Source: Pseudooceanicola nitratireducens
GTDB lineage: Bacteria > Pseudomonadota > Alphaproteobacteria > Rhodobacterales > Rhodobacteraceae
Length of the DNA stretch: 64,000 nucleotides
Direction of reading: 5' to 3'
Assembly: GCF_900109195.1 (NCBI RefSeq)
Contig: NZ_FNZG01000004.1
Location: 124,001-188,000, forward strand
Within the stretch, counting starts at the first letter, position 1; each line of letters begins with the position of its first letter. The notes under the pieces were generated by a model, which saw only the letters and a list, made by a program, of their open reading frames with translations, was not told where the DNA came from and searched no databases. Below are positions 46,604 to 55,205 of this stretch, in pieces. Made by a program: the position numbers and the translations under genes.

Positions 46604-47338
46604 TCAGAGCGTCATGTTGGTTTCACGCTTGTCGTCCTGACCGCTGGTATCGTTGCGGTACAGCGATGTGCTGTTCACCGACTTCATGGCGATGGCGTCA
46701 AAGGTATTGTCGCCCATGCCTTCGAACAGGTTGGCCGCGGCCACGCGTGCCTGGGCGGCGATGGCGGACCGGCGGGCATATGAAATCGCGTCAACACCGG
46801 GTTCGACCGGCTCGGCGGTTTCTTCACCATTGGCGGCCTTGCCCGAGGACAATTCGCCCTGTGCCTCGACAAGGGTCTGGACCAGGCGGCCCACGTCTTC
46901 CTTGACGCGCTGTTCGATGGACTTGCCCTTGGCGCTGACGGAGCCTCCGGATTTCTCGGCGGCCTCGCTTAGCGCGCCACCAAGGGCTGCCGCTACGCCA
47001 GCCAGGATCGAGTCGTCGTCCTGCGGATCCGCCTGCGTGGCGGTCTGCGTCGTGCTCTGGGCTGTTGCGGTGGCCTGCGGTTCCGCAGCCACCGGCGCTT
47101 CGCCAACCGCGGGTTGCGTCACCTGGGTGGCGGAAGCGGTTTCGGTCGTGGCGAGCTCAGGCTCCCACGGGGTGGGCGCAGAGGGGACCGTCACCTCGGG
47201 TTCCTGTGCGATATCTGCCATGCGGTCTTTCCAGGATCGGGCGGACCCGCCCGAAGACTGCGCCTCTTTCGCGGCTTGCATGGCAGCTTTCCAATCCATG
47301 TTTCCGAAAGCGGAAAAGAGAGAGTGGATCGAATTCAT
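46604..47338 (-). CDS. Protein of unrecognised family, paralogue B
   Basis: 244 aa, with AGGAG 7 nt before the ATG. The N-terminus is HSLFSAFGNMDWKAAMQAAKEA, then a long Thr/Gln/Ala/Pro-rich disordered stretch (about 50-105), a helical segment (AAALGGALSEAAEKSGG, VGRLVQTLVEAQGEL) and the shared C-terminal block DAISYARRSAIAAQAR near residue 180, ending in a polar tail. It is similar in order and motif to paralogue A downstream, suggesting duplication. No domain I can name. Separate 200-nt spacer and separate ribosome sites. Confidence 0.8.
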   Translation of the reverse strand: MNSIHSLFSAFGNMDWKAAMQAAKEAQSSGGSARSWKDRMADIAQEPEVTVPSAPTPWEPELATTETASATQVTQPAVGEAPVAAEPQATATAQSTTQTATQADPQDDDSILAGVAAALGGALSEAAEKSGGSVSAKGKSIEQRVKEDVGRLVQTLVEAQGELSSGKAANGEETAEPVEPGVDAISYARRSAIAAQARVAAANLFEGMGDNTFDAIAMKSVNSTSLYRNDTSGQDDKRETNMTL

Positions 47339-47466
47339 TTGCTGCTCCTAGTCGTGCTTTTGCACCTACAGGTTGTCTGCGAAATGAGTTCGGAGTGTGA
47401 TGGTTGTGGCAATTGGCTGCCTTATTCCGCGTCATCACCGCAGAGACAGCCTTGCAAAAAGGTAGA

Positions 47467-47919
47467 TTAACCTTGTTTACCGTACAATTCGGCGGCGCGA
47501 TTTTCAAAAGCGCGGACAATTCTTTGCATCGCCTCGTTGAAAACAACGCCGATAATGCCCTGAAGCACCGCGTTCTTGAATTCGAAGTCCACGTGAAAGG
47601 ACACGTCACAGCCATCTTCGGCGTCTGAAAACTGCCAATCCGACTTCATGTAGCGGAACGGACCATCCAGATATTCGGTGTCGATTTTCATGATTTGTGG
47701 CCACAATACGACGCGCGAGCCGAAGCGTTCGCGAAACACCTTAAAGGAGATCACGAGATCCGCCTCCATGACTTCATGGTCGCCGCGGTCCTCGTTCGAC
47801 CGGATTCGCGCCGCTGCGCACCAGGGCAGAAACTTGGGGTACGACCCCACGTCCGCAACCAGATCATACATCTGCTGGGCGGTGTACGGCAGGCGGCGGG
47901 TTTCCGAGTGGCGTGGCAT
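47467..47919 (-). CDS. RatA/Coq10-like START-domain protein
   Basis: 150 aa SRPBCC (START-like) protein of the RatA/Coq10 family. The start MPRHSETRRLPYTAQQMYDLVADV and YPKFLPWC block are typical. Mitochondrial Coq10 binds ubiquinone, while E. coli RatA is reported to hinder 70S assembly, so the function in this lineage is unclear. I chose the ATG at 47919 over 47934 for family fit. It diverges from hpt. Confidence 0.88.
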   Translation of the reverse strand: MPRHSETRRLPYTAQQMYDLVADVGSYPKFLPWCAAARIRSNEDRGDHEVMEADLVISFKVFRERFGSRVVLWPQIMKIDTEYLDGPFRYMKSDWQFSDAEDGCDVSFHVDFEFKNAVLQGIIGVVFNEAMQRIVRAFENRAAELYGKQG

Positions 47920-47989
47920 TTGACCCCAATGCATCGTTTACTTAAGGGGGGCATGTCGTATTTTGACGCCGCAAGTTCAAGGAAGAAAC

Positions 47990-48532
47990 ATGTCATCGCG
48001 TCCTTATGTCATCGATCAGATGATCTCGGCCAAGGCCATCGCTGCCCGTATCGAAGAACTGACGGATCAGATCAAATCCGCCTTTCCGAAAGAGGAACGC
48101 CTTGTGGTGGTGGGCCTACTGCGCGGATCCTTCGTCTTTATCGCCGATCTGGTGCGCGAATTGCGCGATCGCGACGTCGAGGTCGATTTCCTCGAAGCCT
48201 CGTCCTATGGCAATTCCACCGAATCCTCGCGCGAGGTCCGGATCCTCAAGGACCTTCGCGGCGAGATCGAGGGCCGGAATGTCCTGGTGGTCGAGGATAT
48301 CGTCGACACCGGCCACACGCTCAACCATGTGATCCACCTGCTGGAATCGCGCCACCCCAAGCAGCTGAAGACCATCGCCCTGCTGGACAAGCCGTCCCGG
48401 CGCGAGGTCGATTTCCGCGCCGATTACATCGGCTTCGAGATCCCGGACGAATTCGTGGTGGGCTATGGCATCGACTATGCCCAGTGCAATCGCAACCTGC
48501 CTTTCATCGGCAAGGTTCGCTTTACCGACTGA
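47990..48532 (+). CDS. hpt: Hypoxanthine phosphoribosyltransferase
   Basis: 180 aa purine salvage enzyme making IMP or GMP from PRPP and base. The PRPP loop [14 protein letters not shown] is clear, and the PPi loop GLLRGSFVF and the KPSRR base-site lysine are present. The start has AAGGAAG 4 nt upstream of the ATG. It diverges from ratA. Confidence 0.94.
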   Translation: MSSRPYVIDQMISAKAIAARIEELTDQIKSAFPKEERLVVVGLLRGSFVFIADLVRELRDRDVEVDFLEASSYGNSTESSREVRILKDLRGEIEGRNVLVVEDIVDTGHTLNHVIHLLESRHPKQLKTIALLDKPSRREVDFRADYIGFEIPDEFVVGYGIDYAQCNRNLPFIGKVRFTD

Positions 48533-48702
48533 TCCCGGTCTGATGCGGGTCTGATCCGGCGAAGGGCCTTGCGGATTTCGCAGCGCCCTGCCCATTGGCG
48601 TCCCCGATCACATCTGTCGTCGAAAGATCACGAATTCGTCACCCCCTGACATGCGACGACGCGGTAACGTAGCGGCACATTGTTCTACAGGGAGTCCCTT
48701 CA

Positions 48703-49176
48703 ATGAAATCTTTGGTTACCGCAGCCAGCCTGGCGATCGCCGCCCTGGCCAGCCCCGTCCTAGCCGAAAGCCACATGTCCCAGGATGCGCTGGAAAAGGC
48801 CGTGAAGGCCCGCCAGGCAACCATGCAGCTTTATGCCTTCAACCTCGGGATCCTCGGGTCCATGGCCAAGGGCGCGACCGAGTATAACGCCGATGCGGCC
48901 TCGGCTGCAGCGGGCAACCTGGTCAAGCTGTCGGGCCAGAACCAGATGGCCTATTGGCCCAAGGGATCTGCCGCGGGTGAGATCGAGGGCTCCAAGGCGC
49001 TGCCGGCGATCTGGGAAGACATGGACGGCATCGTGAAGGCGTCGATGGCGATGTCCGAAGCAGCCGTGGCCATGGAAGCGGCCGCCGGCACAGACCTGGC
49101 ATCTCTTCAGGCGGCCATGGGCGGTCTTGGCGGGGCCTGCGGCGGCTGCCACAAGTCGTTCCGCCAGTCCGATTGA
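48703..49176 (+). CDS. Cytochrome c'
   Basis: 157 aa periplasmic heme protein. Signal peptide (cleavage after VLA, residue 21), a four-helix-bundle body, and the heme motif C146-x-x-C149-H150 near the C-terminus (CGGCHKSFR), which is the defining layout of cytochrome c'. These bind NO or CO in a five-coordinate pocket and protect against nitrosative stress in related bacteria. A GGGAG ribosome site precedes the start. A diheme cytochrome gene follows 201 nt downstream. Confidence 0.92.
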   Translation: MKSLVTAASLAIAALASPVLAESHMSQDALEKAVKARQATMQLYAFNLGILGSMAKGATEYNADAASAAAGNLVKLSGQNQMAYWPKGSAAGEIEGSKALPAIWEDMDGIVKASMAMSEAAVAMEAAAGTDLASLQAAMGGLGGACGGCHKSFRQSD

Positions 49177-49377
49177 TAAAGGGCTGACTGATCCAGTCCA
49201 ATTGATCCTGGCTAATCGTGGCGCGTTGATGCCCTGCATCTGACACGCCCGACGAATCCCTTAGGTCCGGCCTGGGCCCCGCGCCCTGGCCGGACCGCTG
49301 AAGACCGTACCACGGGCACCCGTCGGCCCGGGCGCACAACGTGGCCCGAACGACGCGACCACAGAAAGGAAGGGCGC

Positions 49378-50262
49378 ATGTCCCGTTTGATCAGGGCGCT
49401 CGCCCTTCTTGTCATTCTTGGCCTGGTCGGCTTCTGGGTGCTGACCCGCCCCGCCACCCTGCCCGAAGATACTTTCGCAACCCTCACCGGGGACGCCACA
49501 AAGGGCGAGACGGTGTTCTGGGCCGCCGGCTGTGCCTCGTGTCACGCGGCCCCGCAGGCCGAGGGAGAAGAGCGTCTGGTGCTGGCGGGCGGAAAGGCCT
49601 TTGCCTCGGACTTCGGGACATTTCACGCGCCCAATATTTCGCCCTCGGACGAAGGCATCGGCGGGTGGAGCGTTGCGGACCTGGGCAATGCGATGATGCG
49701 CGGCACCTCTCCTTCGGGGTCGCACTATTATCCCGCCTTTCCCTATGCGTCCTACGTTCATGCGGACCCGCAGGACATTGCCGACCTGCATGCCTTCCTG
49801 CAGACGCTGCCGCCCTCGGACACGCCGAATGTCGCCCATGACGTCGGCTTTCCCTTTTCCGTGCGGCGCATCCTGGGGGGCTGGAAGCTGCTGTTCTTCA
49901 AGGACGACTGGGTGATGACCGAAGCCCCCGGCCAGCTGGAGCGCGGGCGCTACCTGGTCGAAGGGCTGGGCCATTGCGCCGAATGCCACACGCCGCGCAA
50001 TGCGCTTGGCGGGCTGGACCGGACCCGGTGGCTGGCTGGCGCGCCCTCGCCCGACGGGCGCGGCACGATCCCCAACATCACCCCCGGCGGCCTGGATTGG
50101 AGCGCGCTGGACATCGCATCCTACCTCAAGACCGGGTTCACCCCCGATTTCGACAGCGCCGGCGGCGAGATGGCAGAGGTGGTGCAGAACATGGCCAACC
50201 TGAGCGATGCGGACGTCGAGGCGATCGTCGCCTATCTCAAGGCCGTGCCGGCGGTCGAGTGA
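49378..50262 (+). CDS. Membrane-anchored diheme cytochrome c
   Basis: 294 aa. An uncleaved-looking N-terminal TM segment (about residues 6-22) is followed by two class-I heme c domains: C52-x-x-C55-H56 and C200-x-x-C203-H204. HYYPAFPYASY resembles cytochrome subunits of alcohol or gluconate dehydrogenases (AdhB-like). No dehydrogenase is beside it; the neighbour is cytochrome c', with which it may exchange electrons. The donor is unknown. Tandem terminators follow. Confidence 0.9.
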   Translation: MSRLIRALALLVILGLVGFWVLTRPATLPEDTFATLTGDATKGETVFWAAGCASCHAAPQAEGEERLVLAGGKAFASDFGTFHAPNISPSDEGIGGWSVADLGNAMMRGTSPSGSHYYPAFPYASYVHADPQDIADLHAFLQTLPPSDTPNVAHDVGFPFSVRRILGGWKLLFFKDDWVMTEAPGQLERGRYLVEGLGHCAECHTPRNALGGLDRTRWLAGAPSPDGRGTIPNITPGGLDWSALDIASYLKTGFTPDFDSAGGEMAEVVQNMANLSDADVEAIVAYLKAVPAVE

Positions 50263-50278
50263 TCCAAACAGAAAACGC

Positions 50279-50307
50279 GGCCCCCGATCCGGCGGCCGCG
50301 CTTCTTT
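50279..50307 (+). terminator. First terminator after the diheme cytochrome gene
   Basis: CGCGGCC / GGCCGCG stem followed by CTTCTTTC. Weak T-run; a second terminator lies immediately downstream. Confidence 0.55.
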
Positions 50308-50311
50308 CCGT

Positions 50312-50340
50312 CACGCCGGGCCATCAGGTCCGGCGTTTTC
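50312..50340 (+). terminator. Second terminator after the diheme cytochrome gene
   Basis: ACGCCGG (50313-50319) and CCGGCGT (50330-50336) with a 10-nt loop and TTTTC. It may also serve convergent lipA. Confidence 0.75.
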
Positions 50341-50346
50341 TATTGT

Positions 50347-51300
50347 TCAGCCCAGCCCCAGCTTGGCCAGCCGGTTTTCCCGCAGACGGGCAAAGTCATC
50401 GCCCGCATGGTAGGACGACCGCGTCAGCGGCGTGGCCGAGACCATCAGGAAGCCCTTGTTCCAGGCGGTCTTTTCATAGCTGGCGAATTCCTCGGGCGTG
50501 ACAAAGCGGTCGACGGCGTGGTGCTTGGGCGTCGGCTGCAGGTATTGCCCGATGGTCAGGAAATCGATGTCCGCGGCGCGCATGTCTTCCATCACCTGTG
50601 TGACCTGCTGACGGTTCTCGCCCAGGCCGACCATGATGCCCGACTTGGTGAACATCGTCGGGTCCAGTTCCTTCACCCGCTGCAGCAGGCGCAGCGAATG
50701 GAAGTAGCGCGCGCCGGGCCGCACCTCGGGGTAAAGGCCGGGCACGGTTTCCAGGTTGTGGTTGAAGACGTCCGGCTTGGCCTCGACCACGACTTCCAGC
50801 GCCTCGGGGGCGCAGCGGATGAAGTCGGGGGTCAGGATCTCGATCGTGGTGTCGGGGGCGCGCTTGCGGATGGCGCGGATGGTCATGGCGAAATGCTCGG
50901 CCCCGCCGTCCTCGATGTCATCGCGGTCCACGGATGTGATCACGACGTGGTTCAGGCCCAGCTTGGCCACCGCATCGGCAACACGACCGGGTTCAAAGAC
51001 GTCCAGCGCCTCGGGCGGCTTGCCGGTGGCGATGTTGCAGAAGGTGCAGGCGCGGGTGCAGACCTCGCCCATGATCATCATGGTGGCGTGACCCTGGGAC
51101 CAGCATTCGCCCACGTTCGGACAGCCGGCTTCTTCGCAGACGGTCGTCAGCTTGTGTTCCCGCATGGTGTTGCGGGTCTCGAAATAGCCTTTCGAGGTCG
51201 GGGCCTTGACCCGGATCCAGTCCGGTTTCTTCGGCTGGGGATTGTCCGGTTTGCGGACCTTTTCAGGGTGACGCTGTTCAGGGATCTTGAGATCGCGCAT
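50347..51300 (-). CDS. lipA: Lipoyl synthase
   Basis: 317 aa radical SAM enzyme inserting two sulfurs into octanoyl-protein. It shows the two Fe-S motifs: the N-terminal auxiliary cluster [12 protein letters not shown] and the radical-SAM motif [10 protein letters not shown]. The C-terminal RSSYHA serine is present. The start at 51300 ([14 protein letters not shown]) gives normal length. It is monocistronic, with a 280-nt spacer shared with the divergent peroxiredoxin gene. Confidence 0.98.
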   Translation of the reverse strand: MRDLKIPEQRHPEKVRKPDNPQPKKPDWIRVKAPTSKGYFETRNTMREHKLTTVCEEAGCPNVGECWSQGHATMMIMGEVCTRACTFCNIATGKPPEALDVFEPGRVADAVAKLGLNHVVITSVDRDDIEDGGAEHFAMTIRAIRKRAPDTTIEILTPDFIRCAPEALEVVVEAKPDVFNHNLETVPGLYPEVRPGARYFHSLRLLQRVKELDPTMFTKSGIMVGLGENRQQVTQVMEDMRAADIDFLTIGQYLQPTPKHHAVDRFVTPEEFASYEKTAWNKGFLMVSATPLTRSSYHAGDDFARLRENRLAKLGLG

Positions 51301-51580
51301 GGTCTTGCCTTTTGGCTTGCACCCCACGGGGGCGCGGGCGGTGCTGTCGCATGGGTTTCGCCCAGCATAATAGCTGTGCGCGCCCATGGCCAGACATCGG
51401 CGCGGGCTGCAATTCAGCCATGTATCCCATGCAACACTTGTGCTGCAAGCGCATGATACTTGGGCCAAAAGCATGAAGCTTCGGTGAATTTTCCTATTGC
51501 AGCGCAGAAGATCCCTTGAGGTCCGTTTTGGAATCGCTCTAAGTCCGCCGCGAACCATTCCAGAACCTATGAGGGCATCC

Positions 51581-52129
51581 ATGCAGACCGGCCAGAAACT
51601 TCCCGACGTGACCTTCCGCACCCGTATCCGTGACGAAGCCGTCGGCGGCACCAACCCGTTCCGCTGGCAGGACATGACCACGGCGGATTACTTTGCCGGC
51701 AAGCGCGTCGTGCTGTTTTCGCTGCCCGGTGCCTTCACCCCGACCTGCTCGACCTACCAGCTGCCGGGCTTCGAGAAGAACATCGAAGACTTCCGCGCCC
51801 ATGGCATCGACGAGATCTACTGCATGTCGGTCAACGACAGCTTTGTCATGAACCAGTGGGCCAAGGCCCAGGGCATCGAAAACGTGAAGGTCATCCCCGA
51901 TGGTTCGGGCGAATTCACCCGCCGCGTCGGTATGCTGGTGCGCAAGGACAACCTGGGCTTTGGCCTGCGGTCCTGGCGCTATGCTGCGATCATCAACAAC
52001 GGCGTGGTCGAGGCCTGGTTCGAAGAGCCCGGCATCTGCGACAATCACGGCGAAGACCCTTATGGCGAAAGCTCGCCCGAGAACCTGCTCAAGTACCTGG
52101 CGGAAGCGTCGAAAGAAGTCGCCGCCTGA
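51581..52129 (+). CDS. Peroxiredoxin, Prx5 type
   Basis: 182 aa. Peroxidatic C56 is in [11 protein letters not shown] further cysteine C153 in [15 protein letters not shown] resembles the atypical 2-Cys/Grx-linked Prx5 group, and C81 is also present. No glutaredoxin domain is fused. It reduces hydrogen peroxide and alkyl hydroperoxides. I chose the ATG at 51581, with GAGGG 6 nt upstream, over 51569. A strong terminator follows. Confidence 0.92.
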   Translation: MQTGQKLPDVTFRTRIRDEAVGGTNPFRWQDMTTADYFAGKRVVLFSLPGAFTPTCSTYQLPGFEKNIEDFRAHGIDEIYCMSVNDSFVMNQWAKAQGIENVKVIPDGSGEFTRRVGMLVRKDNLGFGLRSWRYAAIINNGVVEAWFEEPGICDNHGEDPYGESSPENLLKYLAEASKEVAA

Positions 52130-52151
52130 TCTGATCGGGGTTTGGATCATG

Positions 52152-52184
52152 GGGCCGTCCGAGGTGTTCGGGCGGCCCTTTTTG
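52152..52184 (+). terminator. Rho-independent terminator of the peroxiredoxin gene
   Basis: GGGCCGTCCGA pairs with TCGGGCGGCCC (one mismatch) across a 5-nt loop, followed by TTTTTG. Confidence 0.9.
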
Positions 52185-52329
52185 TTTGGGGTGGTGGGGT
52201 GGTTTTGCCGGGAGAAAGAGCAGGCTTTTTGAATCTGAACGCGGAAGCGATGTCTGCTTTAGGCCAATTCCACGAACCCAAAGTGAGACCGGCGTCTAAC
52301 CGGCTCTTTACGCCCGAGGTCATCACAAA

Positions 52330-52407
52330 GGGCAGCGGCCGTCCGCGGGTGGCTGCGAAGCGGCCGCCTAGGGGGGCGGACGGCCGCTGCCCGGCGTTAA
52401 CGCCGGG
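52330..52407. repeat. 17-bp perfect inverted repeat followed by an 18-bp palindrome
   Basis: GGGCAGCGGCCGTCCGC (52330-52346) is exactly inverted at 52376-52392 with a 29-nt loop. It overlaps by 3 nt a perfect palindrome CCCGGCGTTAACGCCGGG (52390-52407) centred on GTTAAC. No T-run follows. Such strength in both arms suggests a mobile or dispersed repeat or a regulatory or protein-binding site. No inverted terminal-repeat/target-duplication pair was seen. Confidence 0.8.
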
Positions 52408-52469
52408 CGGGTGCGTTTCATACGTGTCCTAGCTTAAGACCCAGGAATGGTGGAGCGGATCAAAACCCC

Positions 52470-52562
52470 TCAAAACAGCACCAACCGGATCGCATAGGCA
52501 ATCGCCCCCAGCACCGAAATGCCGACCAGGTAGAACAGCACGAACCACAGGCCCCGGCGCAT
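52470..52562 (-). CDS. DUF2474 small membrane subunit of the bd-type oxidase
   Basis: 30 aa, a single TM helix (VLFYLVGISVLGAIAYAI) after a basic MRRG start. Its ATG shares a base with the cydB stop (TGATG). Position directly after cydB and the single-helix form match DUF2474/CydX-like accessory subunits of the CIO/bd oxidase. A role in oxidase assembly or stability is inferred from the better known CydX. Confidence 0.85.
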   Translation of the reverse strand: MRRGLWFVLFYLVGISVLGAIAYAIRLVLF

Positions 52563-53572
52563 CAGTGATAGCCCTCGCCTTCCTCGGTCTTGCCCCGGAA
52601 CACCCAATAGGCATAGGCCGTGTAGCCCAGGATCATCGGCAGAAGCACCAGCGCGCCGGCCAGCAGGAACCACAGGCTTTCGTCCGGGGCGGCGGCCTCG
52701 GCGATCGTCAGGGCGTGGGGCACCATGTAGGGATACAGGCTGATCCCCAGCCCGATAAAGGACAACACAAAGACCCCAAGCGCCGACAGGAACGGCCAGG
52801 CGTCACGCCCCCGCACCAGCCCCTGCACGAACAGGACCGAGGCCGCGCCAATCGCCAGCGGCACCCAGATGGTGAAGAAGACATTCGGGCGGGCGAACCA
52901 GCGGTCCAGATAGGCCGGGTCCAGGAACGGCGTGGCCAGCGACACTGCGCCGACCAGAACAAGCGTCGATCCCCCCGCGATCCAGGACAGGCGGCGCGCC
53001 CTTTCGCGCAGATCGCCGGTGGTCTTCATCACCAGCCACGTCGCGCCAAGCAGCGCATAGCCCGAGGTCAGCGCCACGGCGGTCAGGATCGAAAACGGCG
53101 TCAGCCAGTCGAAATAGCCGCCCGCATAGGCGCGGTTCTCGACCTCGATCCCCTGCACCAACGCGCCCAGGATCAGCCCCTGCGACAGGGTCGCCACCAG
53201 CGACCCGAAGAAGAACGAGATGTCCCAGAATTTTTCGTGATCGGGATTGCGGTGGCGGAATTCAAAGGCCACGCCACGGAAGATCAACGCCAGCAGCATG
53301 GCGATCACCGGCGGATATAGCGCCGGCATGATCACCGCATAGGCCAGGGGGAAGACCGCGAACAAGCCGCCTCCGCCCAGGACGAGCCAGGTTTCGTTGC
53401 CGTCCCAGACCGGGGCGATGGTGTTCATCGCCTGCACCCGGTGCTTTTCCCGCCCCAGGAAGGGAAAGAGGATCCCGGTGCCCAGGTCAAAGCCGTCAAG
53501 GATCACATAGGCCAGCACCGCAAAGGCGATCAGCCCGGCCCAGATGGTCGAGAGTTCCAGATCGAAGGGCAT
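52562..53572 (-). CDS. cydB: bd-type (cyanide-insensitive) quinol oxidase subunit II
   Basis: 336 aa, about 8 TM helices, with the subunit II opening LSTIWAGLIAFAVLAYVILDGFDLGTGIL and the PVWDGNETWLV motif. It pairs with CydA in a quinol oxidase that reduces O2 to water. The start overlaps the cydA stop by one base. Whether it is named CydB or CioB depends on the subunit I type, and here subunit I is the short-Q-loop kind. Confidence 0.95.
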   Translation of the reverse strand: MPFDLELSTIWAGLIAFAVLAYVILDGFDLGTGILFPFLGREKHRVQAMNTIAPVWDGNETWLVLGGGGLFAVFPLAYAVIMPALYPPVIAMLLALIFRGVAFEFRHRNPDHEKFWDISFFFGSLVATLSQGLILGALVQGIEVENRAYAGGYFDWLTPFSILTAVALTSGYALLGATWLVMKTTGDLRERARRLSWIAGGSTLVLVGAVSLATPFLDPAYLDRWFARPNVFFTIWVPLAIGAASVLFVQGLVRGRDAWPFLSALGVFVLSFIGLGISLYPYMVPHALTIAEAAAPDESLWFLLAGALVLLPMILGYTAYAYWVFRGKTEEGEGYH

Positions 53573-54981
53573 CAGACCTCTCCTTTCGCGTCGTCACCCT
53601 GGGCGGGTCCGGGGGCGGTGCCGGCGGCGCGGGTCGGGCCGTCGACCGGCTCGGGATCGCCCTGGTCGGGACGTTGCGCCATCAGGTGCAGAAGGTAATA
53701 GGTGCCGATCCCAAAGATCACGAAATAGACCACGATAAAGGCCAGAAGCGAGGTCGAGACCGCCGGCAAATCGACCGGAGAGGCCGAATCCGCCGTGCGC
53801 AGCAGCCCGTAGACCGTCCAGGGCTGACGCCCGACCTCGGTCGTGATCCAACCACACAGAACCGCGACAAAACCCATGGGCCCCATGGCGATGGCCGCAC
53901 GGTGCAGCCAGTGCCGGTCATACAGCCGCCCGCGCCACCAGCTGAACGCCCCCCAGGCCCCCAGCCCCAGCATGGCAAAGCCAAGGCCCACCATGATGCG
54001 GAAGGTCCAGAAGATGATCTCGGCCCCCGGGCGGTCCTCTTTCGGGAAATCCTTCAGGCCGGGCAGCGGGCTGGTCAGATCGTGGGTCAGGATCAGGTTC
54101 GACAGATAGGGGATTTCAATGGCATAGCGCACCTCTTCGGCCTCGTCGTCAGGAATGCCGAACAGGATCAGCGGCGCGCCGCCCTCGGGGTGGCCATCGT
54201 AATGCCCCTCCATCGCGGCGATCTTGGCCGGCTGATGCTTGAGCGTATTCAGCCCATGCGCGTCACCGGCCAGGATCTGCAGCGGTGCCGTCACCAGAAG
54301 CATGCCCATGGCCATGGCGAACATGGTGCGCGCGGCCTCGTCCCGGTGGTTCTTCAACAGGTGCCAGCCACCGACCCCGCTGACCACAAGCGCCGTGGTC
54401 AGATAGGCCGCCAGCACCATGTGCACGAAGCGGTAGGGGAAGGACGGATTGAAGACGATGGCCCACCAATCCACCGGGATGAACTGGCCCACGTCGTTGA
54501 TGTCGTATCCCACGGGCGTCTGCATCCAGGAATTCACCGACAGGATCCAGAAGGCCGACCCAAGGGTGCCGATCGCTACCATCAGCGTGGCCACCAGGTG
54601 CAGCCCCGGCCCGACGCGCGACCGTCCGAACAGCATTACGCCCAGGAACCCGGCTTCAAGGAAGAAGGCGGAAAGCACCTCATACCCCATCATTGGTCCA
54701 AGGATTGGCCCGGTTTTGTCCGAAAAAACCGACCAGTTTGTTCCAAATTGGTAAGACATGACGATGCCCGACACGACGCCCATGCCGAAGGCCACCGCGA
54801 AGATGGTTTTCCAGTAGTCGAACAGCCGCATAAACACCGCCCGGCCCGTGATGTAATGCGCCGCGTTCAGCACCGCGAGGTAAGAGGCCAGGCCAATCGA
54901 GAAGGCCGGAAAAATGATATGGAAGGACACCGTGAAGGCGAATTGGAACCGGGCAAGATCCAGTGCGGTGACGTCGAACAT
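53572..54981 (-). CDS. cydA: bd-type (cyanide-insensitive, CIO) quinol oxidase subunit I
   Basis: 469 aa. Heme-ligand regions are visible: the N-terminal FTVSFHIIFPAFSIGL (His for b595), the histidine in FPYRFVHMVLAAY (b558) and the GRQPWTVYGLLRT block. The Q loop is short compared with E. coli CydA, as in CIO enzymes (CioA). It works at low O2 or with cyanide present. First gene of a cydA-cydB-DUF2474 operon, with 224 nt to the upstream oxyR stop. Confidence 0.94.
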   Translation of the reverse strand: MFDVTALDLARFQFAFTVSFHIIFPAFSIGLASYLAVLNAAHYITGRAVFMRLFDYWKTIFAVAFGMGVVSGIVMSYQFGTNWSVFSDKTGPILGPMMGYEVLSAFFLEAGFLGVMLFGRSRVGPGLHLVATLMVAIGTLGSAFWILSVNSWMQTPVGYDINDVGQFIPVDWWAIVFNPSFPYRFVHMVLAAYLTTALVVSGVGGWHLLKNHRDEAARTMFAMAMGMLLVTAPLQILAGDAHGLNTLKHQPAKIAAMEGHYDGHPEGGAPLILFGIPDDEAEEVRYAIEIPYLSNLILTHDLTSPLPGLKDFPKEDRPGAEIIFWTFRIMVGLGFAMLGLGAWGAFSWWRGRLYDRHWLHRAAIAMGPMGFVAVLCGWITTEVGRQPWTVYGLLRTADSASPVDLPAVSTSLLAFIVVYFVIFGIGTYYLLHLMAQRPDQGDPEPVDGPTRAAGTAPGPAQGDDAKGEV

Positions 54982-55205
54982 GGCTATTCCCTATGCGGGC
55001 CCGTCAGAGCCCCTGGTCTGGCCCCGCGCCTGACGCGCCGGGGCAAGGAGATGTGTCATCGGTCGTGATCGGCAGCTCTCTGCCGTGCCATTAAGGTTAA
55101 TACGCCATGTTTGTTTTCAATGCCCTGCGCCAATCTGTCCGTTGGTTGGAACGCCGGGTTTGTGGCTTTGACACCCCCTGCGCCGATGGGTCACGCCAGC
55201 AGGCG

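Larger units (their letters stand above)
52130..52469. other. 340-nt spacer with terminator, hairpin and palindrome; no gene seen
   Basis: The spacer between peroxiredoxin and the DUF2474 gene holds the peroxiredoxin terminator (52152-52184), a stretch with CCGG-TCTA-CCGG symmetry (about 52291-52306), the long inverted repeat at 52330-52392 and an 18-bp palindrome. No open frame with a ribosome site was found. Its form resembles a dispersed intergenic repeat, which cannot be checked inside one window. Confidence 0.6.

Noticed and set aside
52291-52407. Integron attC-like site
   Set aside because: GTCTAAC fits one core box, but no matching GTTRRRY partner is at the right place and there are no cassette genes or integrase.
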